This document shows positions 18,386-25,925 of a stretch of DNA of 56,212 bases, piece by piece. Within the stretch, counting starts at the first letter, position 1; each line of letters opens with the position of its first letter. Origin of the DNA: Bacteroidales bacterium (GTDB taxonomy: Bacteria; Bacteroidota; Bacteroidia; Bacteroidales; UBA7960); assembly GCA_003559735.1 (NCBI GenBank), contig PWKN01000259.1, positions 1 to 56,212 of the forward strand, in the 5' to 3' direction. Both the position numbers and the translations under genes were made by a program. The notes under the pieces were generated by a model. It ran no database searches, was not told the DNA's origin, and worked only from the letters and a program-made list of their open reading frames with translations.

Positions 18386-19129
18386 ATGAAAAAAAGAAAA
18401 AAGATCACCTGGCCTGTTGCCCTCCTTATTGTCCTGACAACGGGCATGGCAATTCAGGGTTGCACCTACAGCGGTGCCGGGGTCATAAAGGGCGATGGCA
18501 ACATTTTCAGTGCCTCCCATCAGCTTGACCACTTCAAGGTCATTAACATTGCAGGCATGTATGATGTGAAACTTTCACAAGGCGATGATGCTGTGGTGGT
18601 TCTGGAAACAGATTCGAACATCCAGGAAATAACCGACATAAGGGTGCGCGACAATACCTTATACATCAGCAGTTCAGAAGAGGGTGTAATACGTCCAACC
18701 CACCTGAAAATGCACATTACTTTCCCGGAGCTGGAAAAGGTTGTGATCGGTGGTGCCTGCAAACTTACTTCAGATGTTGGTATTGTTACCGAAAAACTGG
18801 TCATTGATGTAAGCGGAGCAGCCTCCATCATCCTGAAACTTGCTGTGGATGAACTGATTACCAACATTGCAGGCGCAGCCAGCATTGTATATGAAGGAGA
18901 AGCCCTTACCCATCGTGCCGATCTTTCAGGAGCAAGCAGCCTGCGTGCAGAAAAACTTGTCACACAAACAACCAATGTCAGCCTAAGCGGGGCAGGCTCT
19001 GCGCATGTGTTTGCCAGCGGCCGGCTTGATGCCATCCTGAGCGGACTCGGATCGATCAGGTACTACGGTGACCCACAGGAACTCATTACCGGGAAAAGCG
19101 GGCTTGGAACCATTCGCAAAGCAGATTAG
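18386..19129 (+). CDS. GIN-domain (DUF2807) lipoprotein
   Basis: The 247-residue protein starts with a lipoprotein signal ending at MAIQGC (Cys near residue 26), so it is lipid-anchored. The rest is one putative auto-transporter adhesin head GIN domain (DUF2807), a right-handed beta-solenoid. It is marked by repeated V/I-x-[SA]-GA-[AGS]-[SG]-[IAL] rungs such as VIDVSGAASIILKL, TNIAGAASIVYEG, ADLSGASSLRAEK, VSLSGAGSAHVFA and AILSGLGSIRYYG. A second GIN protein follows 44 bases later on the same strand, so they are likely co-transcribed and paralogous. Its role is unknown; a surface or periplasmic scaffold or sensor function is a guess. Confidence 0.88.
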   Translation: MKKRKKITWPVALLIVLTTGMAIQGCTYSGAGVIKGDGNIFSASHQLDHFKVINIAGMYDVKLSQGDDAVVVLETDSNIQEITDIRVRDNTLYISSSEEGVIRPTHLKMHITFPELEKVVIGGACKLTSDVGIVTEKLVIDVSGAASIILKLAVDELITNIAGAASIVYEGEALTHRADLSGASSLRAEKLVTQTTNVSLSGAGSAHVFASGRLDAILSGLGSIRYYGDPQELITGKSGLGTIRKAD

Positions 19130-19173
19130 AAAGAGTTTACACATCTATTAATAACCATTCAATATTTACTCCC

Positions 19174-20640
19174 ATGAAAACAAAACAATCCATTTTTGCC
19201 ATTTTATCAGCAATACTGTTAATGATTCCCGTTTCGGTATCGGCCCGGGACATGATTGAACACCGACCTGTGGAACCTTTTGACGGGGTAGAAGCAAGTG
19301 GCATATTCCGTGTGTTTCTGACACAGTCCGATACATTTTCGCTGACGGTCAAAGCCCCTGAAGAGCACATGCCTTATATTGAAACCACCGTATCAGATGG
19401 TGTTTTATCCATTGATTATTCGCGCCGTGCACGGAATCTTCGCGGACTGGAGGTACATGTCGGGGCACCCGCTTTTACGATGTTGAATGCCGGAGGGGCT
19501 ACATCATTTGAAAGCACAAACACACTCACCGCCACCGCCCTGAATGTAAAGGTTTCCGGGGCTTCTTCAATGAACCTGTCGGTTATTTGCGACCAGCTCA
19601 CAAGCAGGGTGAGCGGGGCCAGCAATATGAGGCTTAGCGGAGAGGCAGTTTTTCATGAGCTGATCGCCAGCGGGGTATCGGGTGTCAGGGCTTACGACCT
19701 GGAAACCAATGTAACCGAGGCAACCAGTTCGGGCACCTCCAGCATACGCATAACCGTATACGAATCCCTTACTGCCAATGCCAGCGGCACATCAGACATT
19801 ATCGTCAGGGGCAATCCGCCTGCTTCAACTGTCAGCACCTCAGGCACCGCCAGCGTAAGAGGAGTAAGAACAACACCTCCGCGAGAGGAGCGGGTGCCTG
19901 AAAAAGAAAACGACACCCTGGTGATCACTGTAGGTCAAAGGGAAGTGGTTGTAATAGATGGTCGTAAACCACAGATCATAACCAGGCGGACAAAAGCCCT
20001 CTGGCGCGACGAATGGACCGGTTTTTATATTGGTGTGAACGGATACATGACCCCCGAAAGAAGTCTTACCCTGCCTGTCAGCGACCAATATATGGATCTC
20101 GAATACAACAACTCCATCCAGGTGAACCTGAACCTCTGGCAGCAAAATCTGCCCATCGCCAGGGGAGCAAATTCTGGTTTGGGCCTGATTACAGGCATTG
20201 GTGTAAGCTGGAACAATTATCGTTTTTCTGACAATATCAGGTTGGTTCATGAACCAGACCATCTTGACTACTATACGGATACCATCCATTCTTTCAGAAA
20301 AAACAAACTTACCGTATCGCACCTGAATGTGCCGTTGATGCTTGAATTCCAGACAAGACAACGCAATGGCATGTCACCTTTCCATATGTCGGTGGGCGTG
20401 AATGCCGGTCTGCGTTTGCGAAGCCACACAAAACAGGTTTACAGGTTCGATGGAAGCCGTCAGAAAGACAAAGACTATAAAGACTTCCACCTGTCGCCGT
20501 TTCGCTACGAAGCCATCGCCAGACTGGGTTGGGGAAGGATCAACCTGTTTGCCACTTATGCCCTCAACGATATGTTTCGCGATGACAAAGGTCCTGAGCT
20601 TACACCATTCAGTGTTGGCATAAGGGTGCTGAATTTTTGA
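19174..20640 (+). CDS. GIN-domain (DUF2807) protein fused to a C-terminal beta-barrel
   Basis: The 488-residue protein has a signal peptide (ending SVSARD) without lipobox. A GIN beta-solenoid occupies about residues 30-235, with rungs KVSGASSMNLS, RVSGASNMRLS, IASGVSGVRAY, EATSSGTSSIRIT and NASGTSDIIVRG. A charged linker (TTPPREERVPEKENDT) follows. From about residue 285 to the end come amphipathic strands ending in PFSVGIRVLNF with a terminal Phe, typical of an outer-membrane barrel. The order passenger-linker-barrel resembles an outer-membrane anchored solenoid. It is the second gene of the GIN pair. Confidence 0.85.
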   Translation: MKTKQSIFAILSAILLMIPVSVSARDMIEHRPVEPFDGVEASGIFRVFLTQSDTFSLTVKAPEEHMPYIETTVSDGVLSIDYSRRARNLRGLEVHVGAPAFTMLNAGGATSFESTNTLTATALNVKVSGASSMNLSVICDQLTSRVSGASNMRLSGEAVFHELIASGVSGVRAYDLETNVTEATSSGTSSIRITVYESLTANASGTSDIIVRGNPPASTVSTSGTASVRGVRTTPPREERVPEKENDTLVITVGQREVVVIDGRKPQIITRRTKALWRDEWTGFYIGVNGYMTPERSLTLPVSDQYMDLEYNNSIQVNLNLWQQNLPIARGANSGLGLITGIGVSWNNYRFSDNIRLVHEPDHLDYYTDTIHSFRKNKLTVSHLNVPLMLEFQTRQRNGMSPFHMSVGVNAGLRLRSHTKQVYRFDGSRQKDKDYKDFHLSPFRYEAIARLGWGRINLFATYALNDMFRDDKGPELTPFSVGIRVLNF

Positions 20641-20775
20641 CCACCAGGCATACATTCCCATACGGATCACACCCCCCGTTTCCCGGAACAGCATAATTCA
20701 TGCCACCGGGAACCGGGTTTTTTGTAAATCCCCTTCTTAATGCTGATTACGGAATACACCATAAAAAAAAACAAT

Positions 20776-20783
20776 TATTTTTG
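20776..20783 (+). promoter_or_regulatory. probable -7 element of the yebC promoter
   Basis: TATTTTTG matches TAnnTTTG. An RNA start near 20790 would place the whole hairpin repeat (20798-20902) in the yebC leader. No TTTG is seen at the ideal spacing. Confidence 0.45.
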
Positions 20784-20797
20784 CAAGAGCAAACAAC

Positions 20798-20902
20798 CTG
20801 TATGGTTCATTCTTATGCTTCAGGTCAGATACAGGGTGTCGAAAACCGCCGGTACAGCGTATCCTGTTTCGGGGTTTTCGAAACAAAGCAGATGACCTGA
20901 AG
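20798..20902 (+). repeat. hairpin repeat element, copy 2 (most complete)
   Basis: CTTCAGGTCA (20818-20827) pairs perfectly with TGACCTGAAG (20893-20902). Inside, TCGAAAACC (20839-20847) pairs perfectly with GGTTTTCGA (20873-20881), and at the tip GGTAC faces GTATCC. To the left, CCTGTAT (20798-20804) can also pair with ATACAGG (20829-20835), which would compete with or knot the main stem. It lies within the 299-base gap 20641-20939, otherwise without features. Confidence 0.75.
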
Positions 20903-20939
20903 GATATATACCTGTAAAAAGCAAAATAACCAGAAGCCA

Positions 20940-21695
20940 ATGTCGGGACACAGCAAATGGTCAACCATAAAACGCAAGAAGGGCGCTGCAGACGCCAGGC
21001 GTTCAAAAATATTTTCGCGCATCATTAAAGAAATCAGTGTTGCGGTAAAGGAAGGCGGCAATGACCCAGACGGCAATCCGCGTCTGCGACTGGCCATCGC
21101 CAACGCCAAAGGGGTAAACATGCCAAAAGACAACATCCAGCGGGCCATTTCAAAGGCTGGTGATAAAAACGCAGCCGACTTCCAGGAAGTGACTTACGAA
21201 GGATATGCAAACTATGGCGTAGCGATATATATCGAATGCCTGACCGACAATATTCAACGAACCGTTGCCAGTGTGCGGTCATACCTGAACAAATATGAAG
21301 GCAAACTGGAAACAAAAGGTGCCCTGGCTTTTCTGTTCGACAGAAAAGGGGTGTTTACCATCCCTGAAAAAGCTTTACGGGAAAAGGAAATGGAAGAAGA
21401 TGATTTTATGATGGAAGTCATTGATGCTGGTGCAGAGGAAGCAGAGAACGAAGATGGGTTTTACACCATCTATACTGCCATGGAAGATTTTGGCAACATG
21501 GTGAAAAAACTGGAGGAAATGGATATTGAAGCGGAGAATGCCGAATTGCAGCGGATCCCGAAAACCACGGTTAAGCTCGAAAGAGAACAAGCCCAAAAGG
21601 TATTGAAACTTGTCGACACCCTTGAAGAAGATGAAGATGTGCAGAATGTATTTCACAACATGGAGCTTACCGAAGAACTCATGGCCGAAATGTAA
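20940..21695 (+). CDS. YebC/PmpR family regulator (TACO1-like)
   Basis: The 251-residue protein is a full-length YebC family member. It starts MSGHSKWSTIKRKKGAADAR, then has SKIFSRIIKEISVAVKEGGN, NPRLRLAIANAKGVNMPKDN and the acidic C-terminal half ending LVDTLEEDEDVQNVFHNMEL. Members act as DNA-binding regulators or as translation factors relieving ribosome stalling; recent work on YebC and TACO1 favours translation at proline-rich stretches. It stands alone, with a hairpin repeat in its presumed leader. Confidence 0.95.
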   Translation: MSGHSKWSTIKRKKGAADARRSKIFSRIIKEISVAVKEGGNDPDGNPRLRLAIANAKGVNMPKDNIQRAISKAGDKNAADFQEVTYEGYANYGVAIYIECLTDNIQRTVASVRSYLNKYEGKLETKGALAFLFDRKGVFTIPEKALREKEMEEDDFMMEVIDAGAEEAENEDGFYTIYTAMEDFGNMVKKLEEMDIEAENAELQRIPKTTVKLEREQAQKVLKLVDTLEEDEDVQNVFHNMELTEELMAEM

Positions 21696-21751
21696 CTCTT
21701 TGCCTGCCAATGATCTTTTCCTGACAAAAAACCCGTTTGCCTTAAAAAAGT

Positions 21752-21759
21752 TATCTTTG
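21752..21759 (+). promoter_or_regulatory. probable -7 element for the lipoprotein gene at 21797
   Basis: TATCTTTG matches TAnnTTTG and lies 38 bases before the ATG. No TTTG at the 19-base spacing was found, so the call rests on the -7 element alone. Confidence 0.45.
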
Positions 21760-21796
21760 CATATTGACCACAACGACAAACTCAAATTCTGAACCC

Positions 21797-22396
21797 ATGA
21801 AGACACAAACAGTCATAACTGCTGCCATCTTTCTGTTTTTTCTTTCTGCTTGCGGACCACGCCAGCAGCCAGTTGAAGATGCACCCGAACCGGTGGCTGC
21901 CGGGGCCTTCATTTCCGAAACACACCAGGCTTTTTTTAACAACCTGAGTCGTTTATGCGGACAATCTTTTGAGGGGGAACAGATCTACAGAAGCCACCAC
22001 GCATCAGGGTGGGAAGCGTACGACATGGTCATGCATGTCAGTTTGTGTGAAGAAGACCGCATTCATATCCCTTTTCATGTAGGGGAAGACACATCCCGCA
22101 CCTGGATGTTCCTATCAGACCAGGGCATGCTGCGCTTACGCCACGATCATCGATACCCTGACGGCACACCTGAAGAGGAGAGCCTCTATGGAGGGTATGC
22201 TGATGAAAGCGGCACGGCTTTTGTGCAGCATTTTCCAGCCGACGAATACACCGCCGGAGTCATTGACGGGGGTGGTGGTAATGTGTGGACGATCCGTATC
22301 GATGAAGAGTTCACCACCTTTACCTACCGGCTCGAACGTGATGGCGAAAAGCGTATGCGGGTTGATTTTGACCTTACCCGGCCGCTTAACAGGTAA
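21797..22396 (+). CDS. hypothetical lipoprotein
   Basis: The 199-residue product has a lipoprotein signal (MKTQTVITAAIFLFFLSACG, Cys at residue 19) and a Gln/Pro/Glu-rich stretch after it. The mature part has no motif I can name. It is rich in charged and aromatic residues and predicted beta structure, with HVSLCEEDRIHIPFHVGEDT and TWMFLSDQGMLRLRHDHRYP as characteristic segments, and ends FTYRLERDGEKRMRVDFDLT. The start at 21797 is required for the signal peptide. The next gene starts 39 bases later, so co-transcription is likely. Confidence 0.75.
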   Translation: MKTQTVITAAIFLFFLSACGPRQQPVEDAPEPVAAGAFISETHQAFFNNLSRLCGQSFEGEQIYRSHHASGWEAYDMVMHVSLCEEDRIHIPFHVGEDTSRTWMFLSDQGMLRLRHDHRYPDGTPEEESLYGGYADESGTAFVQHFPADEYTAGVIDGGGGNVWTIRIDEEFTTFTYRLERDGEKRMRVDFDLTRPLNR

Positions 22397-22435
22397 CCAA
22401 ATTTTTAACCAGACATTGAAGATCAATACCAGGAA

Positions 22436-23347
22436 GTGAAAAACAATACCCAAACCATAAAACAGGCAGATAATGCCGATAAGAGGATGTCGGGCAGTTT
22501 TCAGTTAACAAACGAAGAAAACATCCATCCCGAAACAGCCACGCTATACTATAAAACCTATTTCAACCGCGATGATGCTCCCTGGGTAACGCTCATACAT
22601 GGTGTTGGTGGAAGTTCCATCGTCTGGTTCAAGCAGATAAGGGAGTTCTCAAGGCATTTTAATGTATTGGTTGTTGACCTCAGAGGCCATGGCCGGTCGC
22701 GCGACTTGTTCGCGGCATATATGGGCAGGGAGTATACTTTTGAAGACATCAGCATGGATGTCCTGAAGGTCCTGGACCTGCTAAACATCAAAAAAAGCCA
22801 TTTTATCGGGGTCTCTTTAGGCACCATCCTGATCCGCGTAATTGCCGAGATTGATCCGGAAAGGGTTCAATCGATGACGCTTGCCGGAGCGATCACCCGT
22901 TTGAATATCCGTTCCCGTTTCCTGGTAATGGTTGCAAAGGTATTCAAACCTGTTATCCCGTTCATGTGGCTATACCGGTTGTTTGCACGCATACTGATGC
23001 CTAACAGGAGGCACAGGGAAAGCAGGTACCTGTTCATTAAAGAGGCGCAAAAGATTTACCGCCGGGAGATCAACCGTTGGTTTAAGCTGCTGAAAGATGT
23101 AAATCCGCTTCTTCAGTTCCACATTGAACAAAATCCTGAAATACCCACACTGTATCTCATGGGCGACGAGGACCACCTGTTCCTTCGTCCGGTGCAAACC
23201 CTGGTACAGGACAACAAGATGGCCGCGCTGGTAACCATAAATAACTCCGGACACGTATGTAATGTTGATCAGCCGGCCGAGTTCAACAAGCATGCCATTC
23301 ATTTTGTAAAAGAAGAACATCAATCGATGGCCGGCCGTTTGGGGTGA
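22436..23347 (+). CDS. alpha/beta-fold hydrolase
   Basis: The 303-residue protein has the alpha/beta hydrolase core. Oxyanion-hole HGVGGSS is near residue 54, VVDLRGHGRS near residue 79, the nucleophile elbow GVSLG near residue 125, the acid in YLMGDEDHLF near residue 243 and the catalytic His in NSGHVCNVD near residue 275. A basic helical lid follows the elbow (VFKPVIPFMWLYRLFARILM) and could touch membranes. No signal peptide is present. The start is GTG at 22436 with AGGA just upstream; ATG at 22487, preceded by AAGAGG, is an alternative. The substrate is unknown. Confidence 0.88.
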   Translation: MKNNTQTIKQADNADKRMSGSFQLTNEENIHPETATLYYKTYFNRDDAPWVTLIHGVGGSSIVWFKQIREFSRHFNVLVVDLRGHGRSRDLFAAYMGREYTFEDISMDVLKVLDLLNIKKSHFIGVSLGTILIRVIAEIDPERVQSMTLAGAITRLNIRSRFLVMVAKVFKPVIPFMWLYRLFARILMPNRRHRESRYLFIKEAQKIYRREINRWFKLLKDVNPLLQFHIEQNPEIPTLYLMGDEDHLFLRPVQTLVQDNKMAALVTINNSGHVCNVDQPAEFNKHAIHFVKEEHQSMAGRLG

Positions 23348-23377
23348 CAATAGTCGTTTCCCAATGAAAACAGTGCG

Positions 23378-23860
23378 ATGATGAAGAGCACACCATACAT
23401 CCGTATCACAAAAATGTTCCAGTTTGAGGCAGCCCATGCACTGTGGGGTTACGACGGACCGTGCCGGAATATCCATGGCCACAGCTATACCCTTTACGTA
23501 ACGGTTGCCGGCCGGCCAAGCGATGATCCCGCAAACCCCAAACATGGCATGATCATTGATTTTTCAGTGTTGAAAGACATTGTACACCGCCATATTATCG
23601 GAGTTTTCGACCATGCACTGCTCGTGAATGATGCCACACCACACGTTCAAATGGCTGGCGACAATGCCATGTTTGGTAAAGTGCTGCCCCTCCCCTATCA
23701 GCCTACCTGTGAAAACATGGTGCACGATTTTGCCACCAGGCTTGAAAATGCCTTGCCCGATGATGTTGATCTTTTTTCGCTTCGTTTGCACGAGACATCA
23801 ACGGCTTACGCCGAATGGCATGCCCAAGACCAGAACGGCAAGAAGGAAAGCACCGGATAA
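23378..23860 (+). CDS. queD: 6-carboxytetrahydropterin synthase
   Basis: The 160-residue protein is a QueD/PTPS-fold enzyme. Zinc-binding and catalytic motifs are FEAAHAL near residue 17, CRNIHGHSY near residue 29 (the C-x3-HGH motif typical of QueD) and LHETSTAYAEW near residue 137. PTCENMVHDFA is the usual substrate-pocket segment. It converts 7,8-dihydroneopterin triphosphate to 6-carboxytetrahydropterin, the second step of queuosine precursor synthesis. No other queuosine gene is near. It follows the hydrolase gene by 30 bases and could share its transcript. Confidence 0.92.
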   Translation: MMKSTPYIRITKMFQFEAAHALWGYDGPCRNIHGHSYTLYVTVAGRPSDDPANPKHGMIIDFSVLKDIVHRHIIGVFDHALLVNDATPHVQMAGDNAMFGKVLPLPYQPTCENMVHDFATRLENALPDDVDLFSLRLHETSTAYAEWHAQDQNGKKESTG

Positions 23861-23868
23861 GATAATGA

Positions 23869-23910
23869 TCGGATTATCCTTTATCAATAACATTGTGTAA
23901 GATAATCCGA
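23869..23910. terminator. perfect 10-bp inverted repeat after queD, possible terminator
   Basis: TCGGATTATC and GATAATCCGA are perfect complements separated by 22 bases. The stem is AT-rich and has no T-run, so it is weak as an intrinsic terminator. It might instead be a protein-binding site upstream of gldE. Confidence 0.45.
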
Positions 23911-23976
23911 TATGCAACACTACGCATTCATTAAATTTGTATTACTTTTGTAAAAACTTAAGAACCACAGGCAACC

Positions 23977-25305
23977 TTGGAAGATTCATCTGAACCTTAT
24001 TCGTGCCTTGCAGCACATTTGATTGCACTACTCCATCATTTTCCCTTCGAAGCCATAGCAGGAACCGCTGCCATGCTTTTGTTGTTGTTTTTCAGCGCCA
24101 TGGTTTCGGGCTCTGAAATCGCGTTCTTCTCACTGACACACAGCCACATTGAAACATTCAGGAAACGGCAGACTGCGGCCGACAGAAAACTCCTGTCGTT
24201 GATTGAACGTCCGAATCAACTGCTGGCTACCATACTCATAGCAAACAACGTAACCAACATAGCCATCATAATCCTCTCAACAACAGTATTCCGATCTGTT
24301 TTTGATGTTGCCCTGCCTCCCATACTTGCATTCATCCTGCAGGTGATCTTTGTCACTTTTTTGATCCTGTTGTTTGCTGAGGTGCTGCCAAAAGTGTATG
24401 CATCAAGGCATCCTGAACGGTTTTCCCTCTTGATGGCAACACCGTTGCTGGTTTTAAGAAAGTTTTTTCAGCCCGTCAGTACACTGTTGGTTAAAACCAC
24501 TACCATCATTGACAAACGGATGGAAAAAAAACGTCCGAACCTGAGCATGAATGAATTGTCGCATGCGCTGGAGATCACCACAGACAATTCAGCCACTGAA
24601 GAGGACAAAAAGTTGTTGCGGGGCATTGTACAATTTGGCAACACATATGTCCGCGAAATCATGAAGTCGCGTATCGACGCGGTTGCGGTTGAATACAACA
24701 CCGATTTTAAAACCCTGGTCAGCATCATACAGGATGCAGGATACAGCAGGATACCGGTTTACATTGAAAACTTTGACAATGTGGAGGGCATTCTGTACAT
24801 TAAGGATCTATTGCCACACCTGGAAGAAGGGGATGACTTTCAGTGGCAAAAACTGCTGAGAAGCGCATTCTTTGTCCCGGAAAGCAAGCGGATCAACGAT
24901 CTGCTTAAAGAATTTCAGGAAAAAAAGATCCATATGGCCATCGTTGTTGACGAATATGGGGGGTCGTCCGGACTGGTAACCCTGGAGGATATCCTGGAAG
25001 AGATCGTTGGAGAGATCAACGACGAATTTGATATGGAAGAAGCCATTTACAGCAAGCTTGATGCAAACAACTATGTATTTGAAGGAAAAACACTGTTAAA
25101 GGACTTCTGTAAAATAACGGGTGTTGACGACGATGTATTTTATGAAGTAAAAGGTGAGTCAGACACACTGGCGGGATTGATACTTGAAATAAAACAGGAG
25201 ATCCCATACCGGGGTGAAAAAATAAATTACGGTCAATTTGAGTTTGAAATAGAGGGTGTTGACAAACGCCGAATCAAAAGGATCAAAGTAAAACGAAAAG
25301 AATGA
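23977..25305 (+). CDS. gldE: gliding motility-associated protein GldE (CNNM/CorC family)
   Basis: The 442-residue protein has an N-terminal DUF21/CNNM domain with four hydrophobic segments (SAMVSGSEIAFFSLT near residue 43). A CBS pair follows, with VREIMKSRIDAVAV near residue 223 and MAIVVDEYGGSSGLVTLEDI near residue 322. A C-terminal CorC_HlyC domain ends KINYGQFEFEIEGVDKRRIK. This matches GldE, and the next gene is gldD with a 4-base overlap, the usual Bacteroidota pair. GldE supports gliding or the type IX secretion machinery; its biochemical role is unclear. The start is TTG at 23977; no upstream ATG fits. Two -7-like boxes lie at 23932-23950. Confidence 0.9.
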   Translation: MEDSSEPYSCLAAHLIALLHHFPFEAIAGTAAMLLLLFFSAMVSGSEIAFFSLTHSHIETFRKRQTAADRKLLSLIERPNQLLATILIANNVTNIAIIILSTTVFRSVFDVALPPILAFILQVIFVTFLILLFAEVLPKVYASRHPERFSLLMATPLLVLRKFFQPVSTLLVKTTTIIDKRMEKKRPNLSMNELSHALEITTDNSATEEDKKLLRGIVQFGNTYVREIMKSRIDAVAVEYNTDFKTLVSIIQDAGYSRIPVYIENFDNVEGILYIKDLLPHLEEGDDFQWQKLLRSAFFVPESKRINDLLKEFQEKKIHMAIVVDEYGGSSGLVTLEDILEEIVGEINDEFDMEEAIYSKLDANNYVFEGKTLLKDFCKITGVDDDVFYEVKGESDTLAGLILEIKQEIPYRGEKINYGQFEFEIEGVDKRRIKRIKVKRKE

Positions 25306-25880
25306 CCCAAAGATTTCTGCTTCTGTTTGCTCTATTGTATTTGTCCGTTGCCTGCGAGCGATCCGGAACACCCGTACCCGTAGCCTATTTTCGCATAGCA
25401 CTTCCCGAAAAGGAATATCAGTTATTTGACCAGGATTATCCTTATCGCTTTAAGTATCCGGTTTATACGTCATTTGAACCTGATACCAGGGAGACAGCAG
25501 AGGCATACTGGGCAGACATTGTTTTCGGGGATTTTAGCGGACGCCTGCATTTAAGTTATAAGGCGGTGGACAATGAGGATCAGCTGTACGGCTATTTTGA
25601 AGATGCACGCACATTTGTTCACAGGCACATCCCCAAAGCCACTGCGATCAGGGATGAGCCCATTGTTATTCCCGAAAACCGGGTATATGGCATGCTGTTT
25701 CACATCAGGGGAAAAGAGGCTGCTTCACCGCTGCAGTTTTACGCCACAGACAGTGTCAGCCATTTTTTGCGCGGTGCCCTGTACTTTAACGTAAGGCCAA
25801 ACAATGATTCGCTGGCTCCAGTGATTGATTTCATCGAAGAGGATATCCGCCACCTGTTTGTAACGTTGAACTGGAGATGA
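25302..25880 (+). CDS. gldD: gliding motility lipoprotein GldD
   Basis: The 192-residue protein has a lipoprotein signal (MTQRFLLLFALLYLSVACER, Cys at 18). It then has the GldD core: AYFRIALPEKEYQLFDQDYP, then YRFKYPVYTSFEPD, and later VYGMLFHIRGKEAASPLQFY, SVSHFLRGALYFNVRPNNDS and ending HLFVTLNWR. GldD is an essential lipoprotein for gliding motility in Flavobacterium johnsoniae. Translational coupling to gldE (ATGA overlap) supports the assignment. Whether this organism glides is unknown; the pair also occurs in non-gliding Bacteroidota. Confidence 0.93.
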   Translation: MTQRFLLLFALLYLSVACERSGTPVPVAYFRIALPEKEYQLFDQDYPYRFKYPVYTSFEPDTRETAEAYWADIVFGDFSGRLHLSYKAVDNEDQLYGYFEDARTFVHRHIPKATAIRDEPIVIPENRVYGMLFHIRGKEAASPLQFYATDSVSHFLRGALYFNVRPNNDSLAPVIDFIEEDIRHLFVTLNWR

Positions 25881-25883
25881 CAG

Positions 25884-25924
25884 ATGCTGTTTCCCTGACC
25901 CAAACAAACGGAGGGGATCAGCAT
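25884..25924. terminator. hairpin between convergent gldD and pyk
   Basis: ATGCTG with TCCC faces GGGA with CAGCAT, and a short TTTTA run follows on the plus strand. It is an imperfect stem in the only space between two converging genes, so a terminator role is likely but the structure is modest. Confidence 0.5.
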
Positions 25925-25925
25925 T

